Source of the DNA: Spisula solida
Lineage: Eukaryota; Mollusca; Bivalvia; Venerida; Mactridae
Length of the DNA: 64,000 nt
NCBI GenBank assembly: GCA_947247005.1
Contig: OX365948.1
Span: 34,910,601-34,974,600, forward strand
Reading direction: 5' to 3'
Position 1 is the first letter of the stretch; each line of letters starts with the position of its first letter. Of the stretch, positions 34,590 through 46,619 are shown one piece after another. The notes beneath the pieces were generated by a model that was not told where the DNA came from, did no database searches, and saw only the letters and a program-made list of their open reading frames with translations. The translations under genes were made by a program, and so were the position numbers.

Positions 34590-36540
34590 AGTTCATGAAG
34601 TGTCACATGTAAAATTGATAGAAATAAATGTCCTCTAAATGGGAGAGAGTTATTCCCCGGAGGAAGGGGTTTCCTTAGGGGCTCATCAAGCCTTCAGAAA
34701 TAGGACTGGGCTAGCTTTTGGGACAGTGTTTAACTGTGTACAATAATTATGTATGCATTTTATCCACAATTATCTTGAATAAAATCAGCCCAAAATAATA
34801 GCACCGGGTGCTTAGCCGGTAGTATATATCATAAAAAATATATGTCAGAGCGACGATATTTAATATCGACTATTTATTTGTTGTCGAGTCGCCTGCAGTG
34901 AGCCCCAAGTTTAATTTTACTTGTAACTCGACTTGGTCACGGCTTGCACGAGTTTTTCCATATAAGGATATTGGGTTAGAATGTGTTTAGAAATTTTCTA
35001 TTCATAGGATTAGTGGCAGTCAAAACAACCTATTCACTACTAAAGCTCGTATTGTAACTTTGGACGGTCATCCTTCAGTACCCATTGATCAATATACACA
35101 TGCAGACGACCTTTAAAAATCACCACGTGGTCAAATCTAAACAAAGATAGGCCTACCATGGACTCGGGTAAGATTTTCCTCTTTATTTTAATAGCTCCAC
35201 TATTCGTAGAATAAGGGGAGCTATGGCAGTCACCCGAGCGTCGGCGTCGGCATCGGGGAATGCTTATGTTAAAGTTTAAGTAGGGCCTACCAAAGAATAC
35301 AGGCCGAGAAATATGATCTTTGGGCCTACATGTTTTTTAACCTCTCATATTTTCTCAAGTCCTTAGTGATATTGCTTTCACACTGTGTATACTTGTTCAC
35401 CATCATGATCCCCATCCCTACATAGGGATAGGCATTTTATCAAGCGTTTTGATGAAATTATGCCCCTTTTTCAACTTAGTGCGAATGTCAAAGTTTAGGT
35501 ACATTTTTTCTAAGTATAACGTAGGCCTCTAGTTGTATGTGTAGATATATGCAGGTCTCAGCATCTACATGTATTAAAGTAGATCTCTAGCTGTATGTGT
35601 AGACAATTGCAGGTCTCAGCATAATCTTGAGTAGATCTGTCTGCTCAGATGGGGCCAACAAACGGACTCAATCATAAAAATTATCAAAGTAGGCCTACTT
35701 ATTTTACCTAGATTTCTGTTAAAACTTCAAAGACTCGATAATAAATCAAGTTATTTATCAATTCAGACTTGAAATGCTATGAAAAAATGTCTAGATCTAC
35801 TGTAGAGAATCACGACAAACCTTCGTGAGAGAATGGAGGTTGGCCTTAATTTTTTTCTAAAGTGTGGAGACCCCGAATGACGGGAGAGCTTTATATACCA
35901 GCCAGAAATTGGTCTGATTGGACGAGAGTGCTTGCGTACTAGCAACCAGAATCCCATACCAAGAACTAAGAATTTACAATAAAAACACATTAAAACATTT
36001 GACAATCGGTCTGAATCAATAGAACAAAATTTAATATAGGGACCCATAAATGAAAATGACCCAAACAACGACAGGGGTCTACAAGTTTGACGATATTACA
36101 AAATTGGTGTTCTACCGTTGCTATGGAGAACAAATAACATGCGCACCGGTCTAGCGAGAACTTCCGGATACAGAGGCTGGATCGCGCTAAGCACGACGAA
36201 AACAGTTGTTCTACAAGGAAAACCATATTTTAAATACATAATAAACGTGAATATATGATGTCATCACCATTCGATGCTGAGAAATTAGCATGAACGTAAG
36301 TGCACTCAAATCGTTTCGTACCCAAATTTTCCGGACACTAAGTCAATTAGTGAACACTTATAGTGTAAAAATAAATGATAAACAGTTGTAGAATAACATG
36401 TGGTAAGTCAAACCTGTGGCACCACAGTATGTTGGTAAAGCATTGAATTTATAGCCGTCGGTAGAAGCCTTTATAATTGGATTTATGCCGTAATAGCTAG
36501 TGGACTCGACCGCTGCGTCACTCTATTCTTATACTGACTG
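34590..36540. other. No recognisable gene
   Basis: 35200-35300 carries a GGGGAGCTATGGCAGTCACC/GTCGGCGTCGGCATCG phrase typical of a bivalve dispersed repeat. Overlapping minus-strand ORFs at 35763-36226 match no known family. 36130-36200 is locally CpG-rich but without further promoter evidence. Confidence 0.4.
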
Positions 36541-36554
36541 CACTATAGTAGTAC

Positions 36555-36632
36555 AGTCGTTTCGGCTAATTCTGCACATCGGCTAATTCTGCGCATCGGC
36601 TATTTCTGCACATCGGCTAATTCTGCGCACCT
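36555..36632 (+). repeat. 17-18 bp tandem repeat, 4 copies
   Basis: CGGCTAATTCTGCACAT and variants repeated four times. Confidence 0.8.
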
Positions 36633-37037
36633 TAATTTGCAGATTCAAGGGATAGTTTTCCTTTGGTCTTCGAGTGTTTTTGTGCATGTTTGTTACTTAT
36701 GAAAAGTCTTACCATCACAAAAATGGCATCGGATTAGTATTTCTCCGAAAAATTTGACAAAAATGATACCAAAAGCGATTTTCAGTAATAAGACATATCA
36801 CATGACACATAACTTGAATAAATACACTTTTCTAATGGATGACAAACTTTCTTTTTTGTCAATTTGATCTTGATGATTTATTCTTTCTTTACTGTGTTAA
36901 AATTTAAATATGTCGTCAGTCAAATCTTTTAAGGTGATTGCAAACTCTTCACTTGAGTGGAAGTTTAGAAATTGGTGTAAATAAGACGTATTGAAAGCAT
37001 CTGACTACCATGACGAAATAGTATGAATACTTAAAAT

Positions 37038-37252
37038 CAGGCACAGATCCACCGGGGGCACAGGGGGCCCGTGCCCCCCCCCTCCCCCAGTTGGCCTCGG
37101 AGTGACCATTTTGTACATCCCAAAAATGTTAAAATCCTTAAAATATTACAAATCGATCTGGCTATGAACCGATATTTTGTGATAACAGCCTCTGTAAATT
37201 ACACATAACGGAAGCGAGTGCAATAAAATGTGCCCCCTGTTGTTAATCCAGG
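37038..37252. mobile_element. Short element with GGGGGCACA inverted ends (tentative)
   Basis: CAGGCACAGATCCACCGGGG on the left faces CCCCCTGTTGTTAATCCAGG on the right. A similar right-type end (GGATCCGGGCCTG) lies at 39497-39510, so the true partner is uncertain and a 2.47-kb element is an alternative. Confidence 0.4.
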
Positions 37253-37587
37253 CCCTAATTACTCCTGATCTGTATCGTTCAGACGCTTAACAAATGATTT
37301 TGAATCGTCTGAATGATCATGATTTAGGGAATCCCTGGAGTTTAATACACTTATCTATGTTACTTTATAGTTTACCCTACTTCTTTGCCCAATCAAAAGC
37401 CAGGGATTTTCAAATTTTTGGACCTCTAATCCATTTATTTGTGCAATGGACGCAATATCTAGTAAGTGGTTCATGAAGTAAATCCATTTATTAGGACAAT
37501 TTTGCTGTGTCCATATATGGAAAACTAGACCCGCCTTCCCTCTAAATTGTACAGTTATTCTTATATCAGCAATTACCAGCTTATATA

Positions 37588-38476
37588 CGAGGGGTGATCA
37601 ACAAATACAAGGAAAAAAGCCCTAATTTATTTTATTGTCATTGTAAGTGAATGAAATTTTCTATACATGAAGATAAATGTATTTCAAGTTGATTCACCGC
37701 TGATCATCAATGTTAACCAAAGTCGGAACGAATGCGTTTTCCTATGGCAACATCACTCGACATTATCAAAGATCATACATTCTCCCGTATTCTTTGACAT
37801 TATGCGGTCCAAATTTTTTTATATTTTCCAACTTTGGACGTAGCAAACGATGACGTATCATTCGTGCGTTTGTAATTTTTTAAAGGGTGGGTTATGAATA
37901 CTACATTCATGATTTCAAAAACAAGTTTTAATGCCACAATTCCGTTTTAGAACTATTTGCTTCAAAGTGGTCAGAAAATGAGTGTGATACAGAAATCGGC
38001 GAAGTGTGGTTGCGATTGAAACGTCATAACATACTAATGGCAATATTGCACAAAGCAACAACAACAGGGGTATGTAATAGCATAAAAACAGGTGTATGTT
38101 AGGTATATTTATGCTATCATATGTAGCCGTGTGAAATCAATGCCGACATGCAAATAGGCTATACAACGTCAATAACAAATTACGTCATCAATACTAATGA
38201 TCTCCAATAGCTAATTCTTATAATTTACATGTAAGTTGTAAAGGAAAAAATGAGTTTCGGTTTACAGGTCTATGAAGTGTATCTGGTTGTACAGCTATTT
38301 TTTAAAGTTACAGTTTCTATGTTGTTTCGACCAAATTTTACCTCGAGTTTAATGTTTTATAGCTATGTACATTGTGTATTTGTAATACCTCAATCTTTTA
38401 TATGACCAATTATTTTAAGTGTTGGTCACGTTAAGATTTCAAAGCATATTCCTGCGTATTTGTTGATCATCCCTCG
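37588..38476. mobile_element. Tc1/mariner-type non-autonomous element
   Basis: Terminal repeats CGAGGGGTGATCAACAAATA and the complement of CGAGGGATGATCAACAAATA, flanked by TA on both sides. 889 bp with no transposase frame. Confidence 0.75.
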
Positions 38477-38607
38477 TACATACAATATTGCCTTATTTTA
38501 CCATCATTACACCATTAATGGGCATGCTATAGTTTGCAAACAAAAGCATTGGAAATGACATCAAAAAGTGGGCGGGTAAACTATAAGCCGGTTATAGATC
38601 ACATATT

Positions 38608-38673
38608 AGAATAATAAACGAATTAAGTACGGCGTTCACTTCGCTCACTTGTACTTAATTCGTTTATTATTCT
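38608..38673. repeat. Nested-hairpin element
   Basis: 23-bp arms AGAATAATAAACGAATTAAG-TAC and complement around a GCGTTCACTTCGCTCAC centre. Same design as the hairpins at 21.2, 50.2 and 56.6 kb. Confidence 0.65.
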
Positions 38674-39975
38674 GATATATGATCGATAACCTATACATAT
38701 AATGTGTGAACTGATCGATTTAATAATAGTGACACGATAGAGCTTAAATTAAATTTCGAAATTTTCTTGTTGATAAGATTTATTACTGATTATGTAACAA
38801 TGCAGTTTTAATATAATAATAATTTCACGTGAGTTTTTAGAACATAAAAGCTGCAAAAACGGTTTTAATGCAAAATTGACCAAAATCTTCGCAAGGGGGG
38901 GGGGGGGGCACATTTTTAAAGTTCATGTGTCTAGCGTTGGATATTATTTTTATTTTTTAAAAGTAACAGCGGAAATTTCATGATTTTTATTAAAATGTTA
39001 CAATAAATCAATCTGAACCTGTGGAAAATTTCAGTTATAGATCTAACTTGTTTAGGCCTATTTCATGGGTTTAATATGTGTTTTGATTTGTAGCAGTAGA
39101 CCTACACTTAAATAATTTAACGTCTAACTCAAAAAATAAGTTCTTATTTGAAAAAAATCTTCAATGGGGTAAACATTTGTTAAAATAATTGCATTAAAAA
39201 ATTCCTATTGTCTGATTATGTAGCATAAATTTTAATCATTTATCGCCTGGTTTGTAAATTTTAGAGAATTGAAAGAAATTATTTTTAAATAATTGTTAAA
39301 CTCGTCGTATTTTCTGTTGATGTAGCAGTACAATTTTAGTACCTTTACTTCTGATTTTAAAAGCTTAAAGTGCAGGATATTGCATGATTTTAAGTCAAAA
39401 AGTGAAAAAAATCTTCGCCAGGAGGGGGCACCCCTCCCGCACCCTACCCACCATATCATCCCAATAGCTAGCTGTGCCCCCCCACTCGAAAATTTCTGGA
39501 TCCGGGCCTGTAAAATTGATGTGTCAGCATGTTCTCATGTCTGAAAATCTCGAATTTACTGTATAGTTATAACTATATTATACTATAATAAACTTGCACA
39601 AAAAATCTATAGCTGAAATATTATTTGTCATTTATTTCAAATGTTTGAAACACCAACACTCGCGAATACCAGCTACAATGTATGTGAAACATTTTATAAT
39701 GCACCCACAGAAAATTTTATCCGAGTTTTAATATTTGTTTAGCAAGCATCCCGACCACTTTAGAGGAAGGTTCTTTTGCATGATTTATTTCGGAAGAATA
39801 TAGACTATAGCTAAATGCAACGAGAAAACTGGGCTCATCTTTAAATATACACTTAACCGATTTAGAAACGCAACAATTTAGGGGGTTGGTATTTTTTTGT
39901 TTAAATTTTGATTCAAATTTTATTCAAGTATAAACCAATAAATTCAATTTAGCCCATTACGTCATATTTGCGTCA

Positions 39976-40815
39976 TTTTTAGCTCATCTGATTTTTGAAA
40001 AAAATATGAGTTATTGTCATCACTTGATCCTCGTTTTGTGTTAAGTTTTTTCATAAACTATCAAAGCCATTGCTTTGAAACTTGCAACACTTGTTAACCA
40101 TCAATACCTGAGCCTATAAAGCAAGACCCATAACTCTGATCTGCATTTTGTAAGAATTATTGCCCCTTTTTGGACTTAGAAAATAAAATGCCTTGGTTAA
40201 GTTTTGCCTTTAGGTTCACTTTTCTCCTAAACAATCAGAGTTATTGCTTGAAACTTTCAACACTTGTTCACCATCAATACCTGACCATGTCAAGCAAGAC
40301 TCATAACTCTGATCTGCATTTTGCATGAGTAATTGCCCCTTATTGGACTTAGAAAATTCCATGGTTAAGTTTTGTGTTTAGGTCCACTTTTCCCATACAC
40401 TATGTGGGCTATTGCTTTGAAACTTTCAACACTTGTTCACCATCAATACCTGACCATGTCAAACAAGAACCATAACTTTGATCTGCATTTTGCAAGAGTA
40501 AGTGCCCCTTTTTGGACTTAGTAAATTCCTTGGTTAAGTTTTGTGTTTAGGTCCACTTTTCTCAGACACTATGAGGGCTATTGCTTTGAAACTTTCCAAA
40601 ATTTATAATTCACCATCAATACCTGATTATGTCAAGCATGACCCATAACTCTGACCAGCATTTTGCAAGAGTTATAGCCCCTTTTTTCACCATCAATACC
40701 TCATTTTTTTAAGCAAGACTTATAACACAGCCCTACTTTATGCAAGGGTAATGGGCCTTTTTTACAGTGACAATGATCAGATGAGCGTCTTCACCCGCAA
40801 GGCAGTGCTCTTGTA
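39976..40815 (+). repeat. Bivalve repeat element with about four 175-bp internal units
   Basis: Starts TTTTAGCTCATCTGATTTTT and ends CAGATGAGCGTC then GCAGTGCTCTTGTAA. Units contain GCTTTGAAACTTTCAACACT, CACCATCAATACCTGA and ATAACTCTGATCTGCATTTT. Architecture parallels the element at 59.4-61 kb. Confidence 0.7.
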
Positions 40816-41002
40816 ATTATTTACATGTGACGCGCGAGCAAAACCACTGGGCGTGACGATTTGATCGACAATTTGTTGCAACGATACCACAACAAAAAAA
40901 CATAAATTAAAGTAAAGTGTGTCGTATACGGTACCACGCCTTTATGATACCGAACATCCTGGCGCCATCGACTTGCTTTAAGCAGATAATGTCACGTTTT
41001 AT

Positions 41003-41192
41003 CATGGCAATTTTGATAAACAGGATATATATATTTTCTGTAACCCAATTGCTGGCTTCTATTGTTCCTTGTTGAATTTTACTGTAATGTACTTTTATCT
41101 GTTGAGTCAAATTTGGCGCAATATTGTATGACAATGTTTGACTTCAATAATGACGTCATGACGTCATATCCTGTTTATCAAAATTGCGCCAT
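41003..41192. mobile_element. 190-bp foldback MITE
   Basis: ATGGCAATTTTGATAAACAG on the left is mirrored by the complement of TGGCGCAATTTTGATAAACAG on the right (2-bp difference). No coding capacity. Confidence 0.7.
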
Positions 41193-41289
41193 TTTATTTA
41201 TGCTTTTGAACAATCAAGCTGACCATGTAGGGAAGAAAGGAATCTTTATAATTTTTGATAAAGCCTGTATGGCGAAATATTAAAGAAAG

Positions 41290-42500
41290 AGTGAAATACT
41301 GAACAGTGTTATTTAGACATTTTGGTTAAAGTTTTTTAAAAAATTTGAAACACTTATTTATTGTCATTAGTCAATTGCAATGCATAAATACCAAGATGAT
41401 CAGAATGTTGCTAGGGGTGTGCAAAAGTTGATTTTTGGTGCAATAAAATAAAAATAAAATAATACCACTACGTGTTCTGACGTAACCAAACTCTTGTATT
41501 GTCTGTATTATGCATTGCACATTGTGGAAAGTCTTATGTACATGTATTGTTTGTGTTCTGTACATTGATTTCTAACATTATATTCTTACATTACAGATGA
41601 TGTTTTGAATCCCGATCATGGAGTGGGCATTACACCTTTGAGTCAATAGTTTTCATGGGAGATGTCATAAACATAATTGAATAACACAGATAAGTGACTT
41701 AGTCTTTTAAAAACAATTCTCTATAGCATAGCTGCCTAAAATTTCGGTCCAAAATAGGCCAGCATAATCAAAGCGAAACATTGTTCTACATACACTTTTA
41801 TATAGGTATCAGCATTGACCCAAAGTCTATGGTAACCATATTTGTTTGGACAAATCTCGTATTAATAGTCTGCTTAATCAGGTCTGTCACTTGTTTACAA
41901 ATATTGCAATATCATAACATCGTATTTGTATTATTTTGAACATTTTAATCTGAGAAAAAGGCAGTGAAAACCGAAACCTTATTCACGAAGCCATATACTC
42001 ATGTATACACGAAATATTTATCAAATTTAGACTTTAATAAGATAGTTTTAAAGTTTATATACACAATGTTATGTAGAGAGGTGACTGACCTGATTAAACG
42101 TTTACCAAAATTTAATCCATCTTGTTTTTACACGACCATATCAAAGGCTTTTTGTATGTAGATTGTAAAATACAGATATCTTACTAGTATATAGAACTGC
42201 TAACCTGAACTTTTATAACAGGTTTTCTATATTGCTGCAAGTTTTGTAAAATTAATGTATTTATGCACTCCTGCAAAAATGATATAGGACTTTAATAATA
42301 TTCATAATATACTGAGACAACTTTCAAGTCGCAAATAACTGATAGGCCTGCATGTATTCATTAACTGGTCAAATAGCAATAGTTGACCTGTCCGTCTGTT
42401 CCTGGTTAACTCAAACTGACTGTTTCGTCTTACATCAGTATGGTTTGCTACAAAGCTGTAATACTTGCTTTAATAATCCCCCCTATGTAACTGCACAGCT
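41290..42500. other. No recognisable gene
   Basis: AT-rich with short ORFs only; nothing supported. Confidence 0.45.
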
Positions 42501-42519
42501 GGCCTTGTCATGGATGTAA

Positions 42520-43500
42520 TGATAGGCTGCATGTGTTGGGTATTCTATCTTGTGTCCTGTATTACCACCTGAAAGTCAAGTCAAACTTGCCGAACACGGC
42601 TATGTGAAGCATCTTCTCTATTTGTTCTTCTCTATTTCCACCCAGTTAATGGCCGTTTGGTTAGTAGCTTTGTATTGCCAGTAACACTGCAAATCTTAAT
42701 AAGTAAGTGTATAAGCACTTGGCTAGGGCTATGATTAGTCGACTGTCCAGAGATCATCTGCATATGCTGCTTTCCATTCTGACATACTTAAAGCCAATTA
42801 ACTGAACAATTAATGATAGGCTGAGTGTCTTGGGTATTTTATCTTGCGTCATAAATCACCACCTAAGTCAAACTTGTTTATTTAGAACACGACCATGTGG
42901 CACATCTCTATTTGTTCTTCTTTATTTCCACCCAGTCATTGGCTGTTCGATAAGTGGCGTTGAATTGCCAGTAACACTGTGCCTCTTAATTAAGTCAGTG
43001 TATGAGCACTTGGCTAGGTCTATGATTTGTCGACTGACCAGACAGAGATCATCTGCGCATGCTGTTTATCCATTCTGGGTATTCTGACGTTCTTAAAGCC
43101 AAATAACTGAAAAATCATGGGCTGCATGTCTTGGGTATTTTACCTTGCGTCCTAAATCACCACCTAAGTCAAACTTGTTTTTTTAGAACACGACCATGTA
43201 ATGCATCTCTATTTGTTCTTCCCTATTTCTCAACGCCCAGTGAATGGCCGTTTGATTAGTGGCGTTGTATTGCCAGTAACACTGCGAATCTTAATTAAGT
43301 CTGTGTATAAGGACTTGGCCTGGGCTATGATTTGTCGACTGGCCAGAGATCATCTGCGTATGCTGTTTTTCCGTTCTGACGTTCTTGAAACCAAATAACT
43401 GAACAATGATAGGCTGCGTGTCTTGGGTATTTTACCTTGCGTCCCTAATCACCACCTAAGTCAAACGTGTTTATTTAGAACACTCCCATGTAATGCATCA
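42520..43500 (+). repeat. 300-bp tandem repeat, about 3.3 copies
   Basis: Units share CACCTAAGTCAAACTTGTTT, AGTGGCGTTGTATTGCCAGT, GATTTGTCGACTGGCCAGAG and GGCTGCATGTCTTGGGTATT. Copies begin near 42530, 42820, 43120 and 43410 (partial). Plus-strand ORFs here are repeat frames. Confidence 0.8.
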
Positions 43501-43659
43501 CTATTTTTTGAAACCCTAAACAGAACAATGTATCATTTTCTTTTTCCATCTTTTTCATGTTTCAAACCTTATTATTCATCATTTCTGTTCAGGATGAATT
43601 GACCCCTTTTAAATTTCAGTTTCTTTCAGCAGGGACTTGGGCAATTCATTTTCTCGTTC

Positions 43660-43790
43660 AGTTATATGTTGGGCATTGTGGCACGTAATTGTGGCATGTA
43701 ATGTTTTTATATTTTCTTAGCTCGGCTGGTTAAGTTGAGTGCTGTCTTCCCTGCCCGACTTTCATGATGACTTTCAGTTCCAATTGTTTT
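43660..43790 (+). repeat. Dispersed repeat paired with 33525-33665
   Basis: Contains CGGCTGGTTAAGTTGAGTGC and CTTCCCTGCCCGA; diverged direct copy. Confidence 0.65.
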
Positions 43791-43956
43791 CATAGTTTGT
43801 ATTATCCTTTGAAATGATAATTACAATGTATATATTTGGACGATAACAATTAACATAGTAAAACCCAATATATACTTATCAACACAGCCCTTGAGCTTTA
43901 GTCCCTATCCAGCCTTTTCCAGATTTCTTTGATGGCAGGAAGCTGGGCTGTTCTCA

Positions 43957-44097
43957 CCCATACATGTTAAACAGGCAAATTTTTGTTGTTAAGAATAGCT
44001 CCCTTAAACTCCAGATATTCTTCAGCTGAATGAAAGTGGTCATTGCTTTGTTTATCCTTGACTTAAAGTCTGCATCTGTTCCTCCCTGTTTGGTTAT
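43957..44097 (-). pseudogene. Non-LTR retrotransposon (LINE) reverse-transcriptase tail fragment
   Basis: The minus strand encodes ITKQGGTDADFKSRINKAMT then TFIQLKNIWSLRELFLTTKI. This pattern follows the reverse-transcriptase core in RTE/Jockey-type LINEs (G-G-T-D-x-D-x-K-x-R-I-x-K-A ... L-x-x-K-x-x-L-F). It is cut on its upstream side by the MITE at 44099 and stops at 43954. The first 44 residues of the open frame belong to the MITE. Confidence 0.7.
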
Positions 44098-44098
44098 T

Positions 44099-44330
44099 AG
44101 TCCCCTACCGGTTTTTGACCGGAGGGGACTATAGGTTTGCCGTCCGTCCGTCAAAAAATCTGGATAAGGACATAACTCAAACAGTTTCCAAGCTAGGTTT
44201 ATGAAACTTGGTATGTGGATAGAGGGCAATAAGGGGGTTATGCATGTCTAAATATATTTTGATTCTGACAAAAATTGTGGTTGCTATGGCAACAGAAACA
44301 TTGAAAATGGCTTAAAACCGGTAGGGGACT
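44099..44330. mobile_element. 232-bp MITE with AGTCCCCTACCGG ends
   Basis: 17-bp perfect terminal inverted repeat AGTCCCCTACCGGTTTT. Interior phrases (GCTAGGTTTATGAAACTTG, ATTCTGACAAAAATTG) recur in a diverged copy at 52080-52250. It lies against a LINE fragment. Confidence 0.75.
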
Positions 44331-44454
44331 TCTGTATTGCTTGAAATTCTCAATTACTAGTTAATACTGCCACGATCTGTGATTGATCAAACCATTTCAG
44401 AACTTATGAACTTATATTGACTAAACAATGACTTTAGTTTGTTTCAAAAGGCAA

Positions 44455-44620
44455 ACACAATGTGTATCGGTGCTGTACACCGGGCACGTTAAAGAACCAA
44501 GGAATCTATTCGAAACGAGCTAGGGTAACGCACCTGGATTCCTTGTATCTCACCTCTGTCTCTTAATTGATTTTATGTCTGCCCCTGTCAGACACCTGCC
44601 AATAATAATCAGAAAGGATT
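44455..44620 (+). mobile_element. SINE core fragment
   Basis: GTGTATCGGTGCTGTACACC followed by GGGCACGTTAAAGAACC, shared with the SINE at 26245. No tRNA head remains. Confidence 0.55.
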
Positions 44621-45109
44621 GTCGGCAGCACAAAGCAGAAATAGAAAAATAATTATAATATGCATATTGAAGATAATATGTTCATGATTGCAATGACCTG
44701 TTTGTGGTATTAAGTTTTAGTAGTTTACAAATTGAATTTAATCAGACTCATTGTAAGAGTAATTTTGTTTATTTGCTGTGTTAGGTGTCTTAATTAAGAG
44801 TATACTGGAATTGCATCAAGTGGCAATGAAAATGAAAGGGCACGTGAATGAGGTTTATGGTGAATGAGGGTTATTAAGGACCACATTCCATGCTAAAATA
44901 TCTATCTTGTTACAAATTACCTTTATAAAATTAATAATTTATCAGAATTCAACAAGTTTTTGTGCAATTTTTCAATAATGTAAATGTCATTCTTATTGTT
45001 TTAAGGTTGGTTTTAAATGCATTTTATCATCTTTCACTCCTTGATATCTCCAAGTAATTAACTTCATTACATCCAAATTTCTACTGAAGGCTTTGGTCAG
45101 GTTTTGTAG

Positions 45110-45830
45110 TGTGGTTGATCATTTACAGAGTAGTTACACATTTTCTATGTTACGGGGCGGGGCGAGTCAAAATTGTGGGAACGAAGGGTGATTTTTTTAT
45201 TTTGAGGTGTGTTGTGGCCGGTCATCTACAGTAAGACATTTTCTATTTTACGGGATGAGTCACAATTGTGAGATTGAATGGTAGTTTCAAGAAAGTGTAT
45301 TGTGGCTGTTCATCTACAGTAAGACATTCTCAATTTTACGGGATGAGTCACAATTGTGAGATTGAGTGGTAGTTTTGAGAAAGTGTATTGTGGCCGTTCA
45401 TCTACAGTAAGACATTCTCAATTTTACGGGATGAGTCACAATTGAGAGATTGAATGGTAGTTTTGAAGAATGTATGTGGTCAGTTATCTACAGTAATACA
45501 TTTTCTAGGTTACGGGATGAGTCATATCAGCTGCATATAAAAGCACTAGGTTCTTGTGAGTAGCATGTTCCCTTGGATTATGATGTGTGATGCCGGACGT
45601 TGTGGCTGGTCATCTTCAGTAACACATTCTCGATGTTAAGAGGATGAGTCACTTCATCTACGAATTGCACTAGTTCTTGTGTGTATCATGTTCTCCTTGG
45701 ACTATGATGTAGGGTCCCGGGTGTCGTGGCTGATCAGGTCATCTACAGTAACACATTTTCTAAATTACGGGCTGAGTCACAGCTACGTACATGCACTATG
45801 TTCTCTTGGACAACGATGTGTTATGTGTGT
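45110..45830 (+). repeat. 90-130 bp tandem repeat, about 7 copies
   Basis: Units carry GTTGTGGCCGGTCATCTACA, GTAAGACATTTTC, TACGGGATGAGTCACAATTG. The copies at 45240-45440 are most alike; those after 45540 are diverged. It passes into a GT-rich tract. Confidence 0.8.
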
Positions 45831-45832
45831 TC

Positions 45833-45965
45833 AATGGTGTGTGTGCGTGTGTGTGTTTGTGGGATGTGTGCATTTGGTGGGGTTGCGGGTGTGTTTGCGG
45901 GCGTGTGTGCTTGTGGCATGTGTGCTTTTGGGTGTGTGTTCGGTGGGCTTATGGGATGTGCTTGT
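45833..45965 (+). repeat. GTGTGTG-rich low-complexity tract
   Basis: Imperfect GT/TGTGG repeats. Cys/Val-rich reading frames across it are artefacts of composition. Confidence 0.85.
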
Positions 45966-46619
45966 GTTTGGAACGGATTAATAGTTAAACATCATATGAT
46001 TTTTTATACTAAATGTATGGTTTGATTCCGTATTTTGATTGTTTTGAAATTTAGTACTATTTTTTAGTTTTGATTCTGTAAATTTTTTTTTTAAATTTTC
46101 AACACTTGTGTGTCAAAGGTACGATTACGTATCATAACTAAATACTTTAATAATTCAACTTAAATAAGCTCACATTCAATACATAATGTATTGCCCTCAG
46201 CCATATTATAAAGCTGTTTGATCCACGTATTTATTAGTAAAGTGTCAAGAATTTATGATTCATTACATTTCAATTACATTTTGTGTTTCATTTGTTTCAA
46301 TTATTTCGGGTTTTGTGTTTTAAATATTTAGGTTTACTACAATGTTGAGTTTTAGGTAACATGATCAATATCCAGTATACATTAAGGCAGGGTCATTATA
46401 GGTTCTCCAGCCTCATTTTACACTTAAAATGGTGTAATAATGTATCATATTTTTACTTGAAACTTTTATTTTTTATAAATATATTCTTATCCTTTTTTAT
46501 TGTTATTTTGAAAAGAACGAACAGGGGTGTTTGCGTCTGTAATAAAATGAAAGGGCTTTAGTCCAAATGGCTATTTGATCAAGTCCTATCTATATACCAT
46601 TTAATAAAAACAAATTAAT

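Noticed and set aside
35160..35180. ACCATGGACTCGG followed by GTAAG, which looks like a short first exon with good Kozak and donor
   Set aside because: Only four codons and no partner exon or upstream promoter evidence could be found.
35763..36226. Two overlapping minus-strand ORFs near a CpG-rich patch
   Set aside because: No domain, no splice support, and the two frames conflict with each other.
45679..46025. Three Cys/Val-rich ORFs
   Set aside because: Products of the GTGTGTG-rich tract in three frames.
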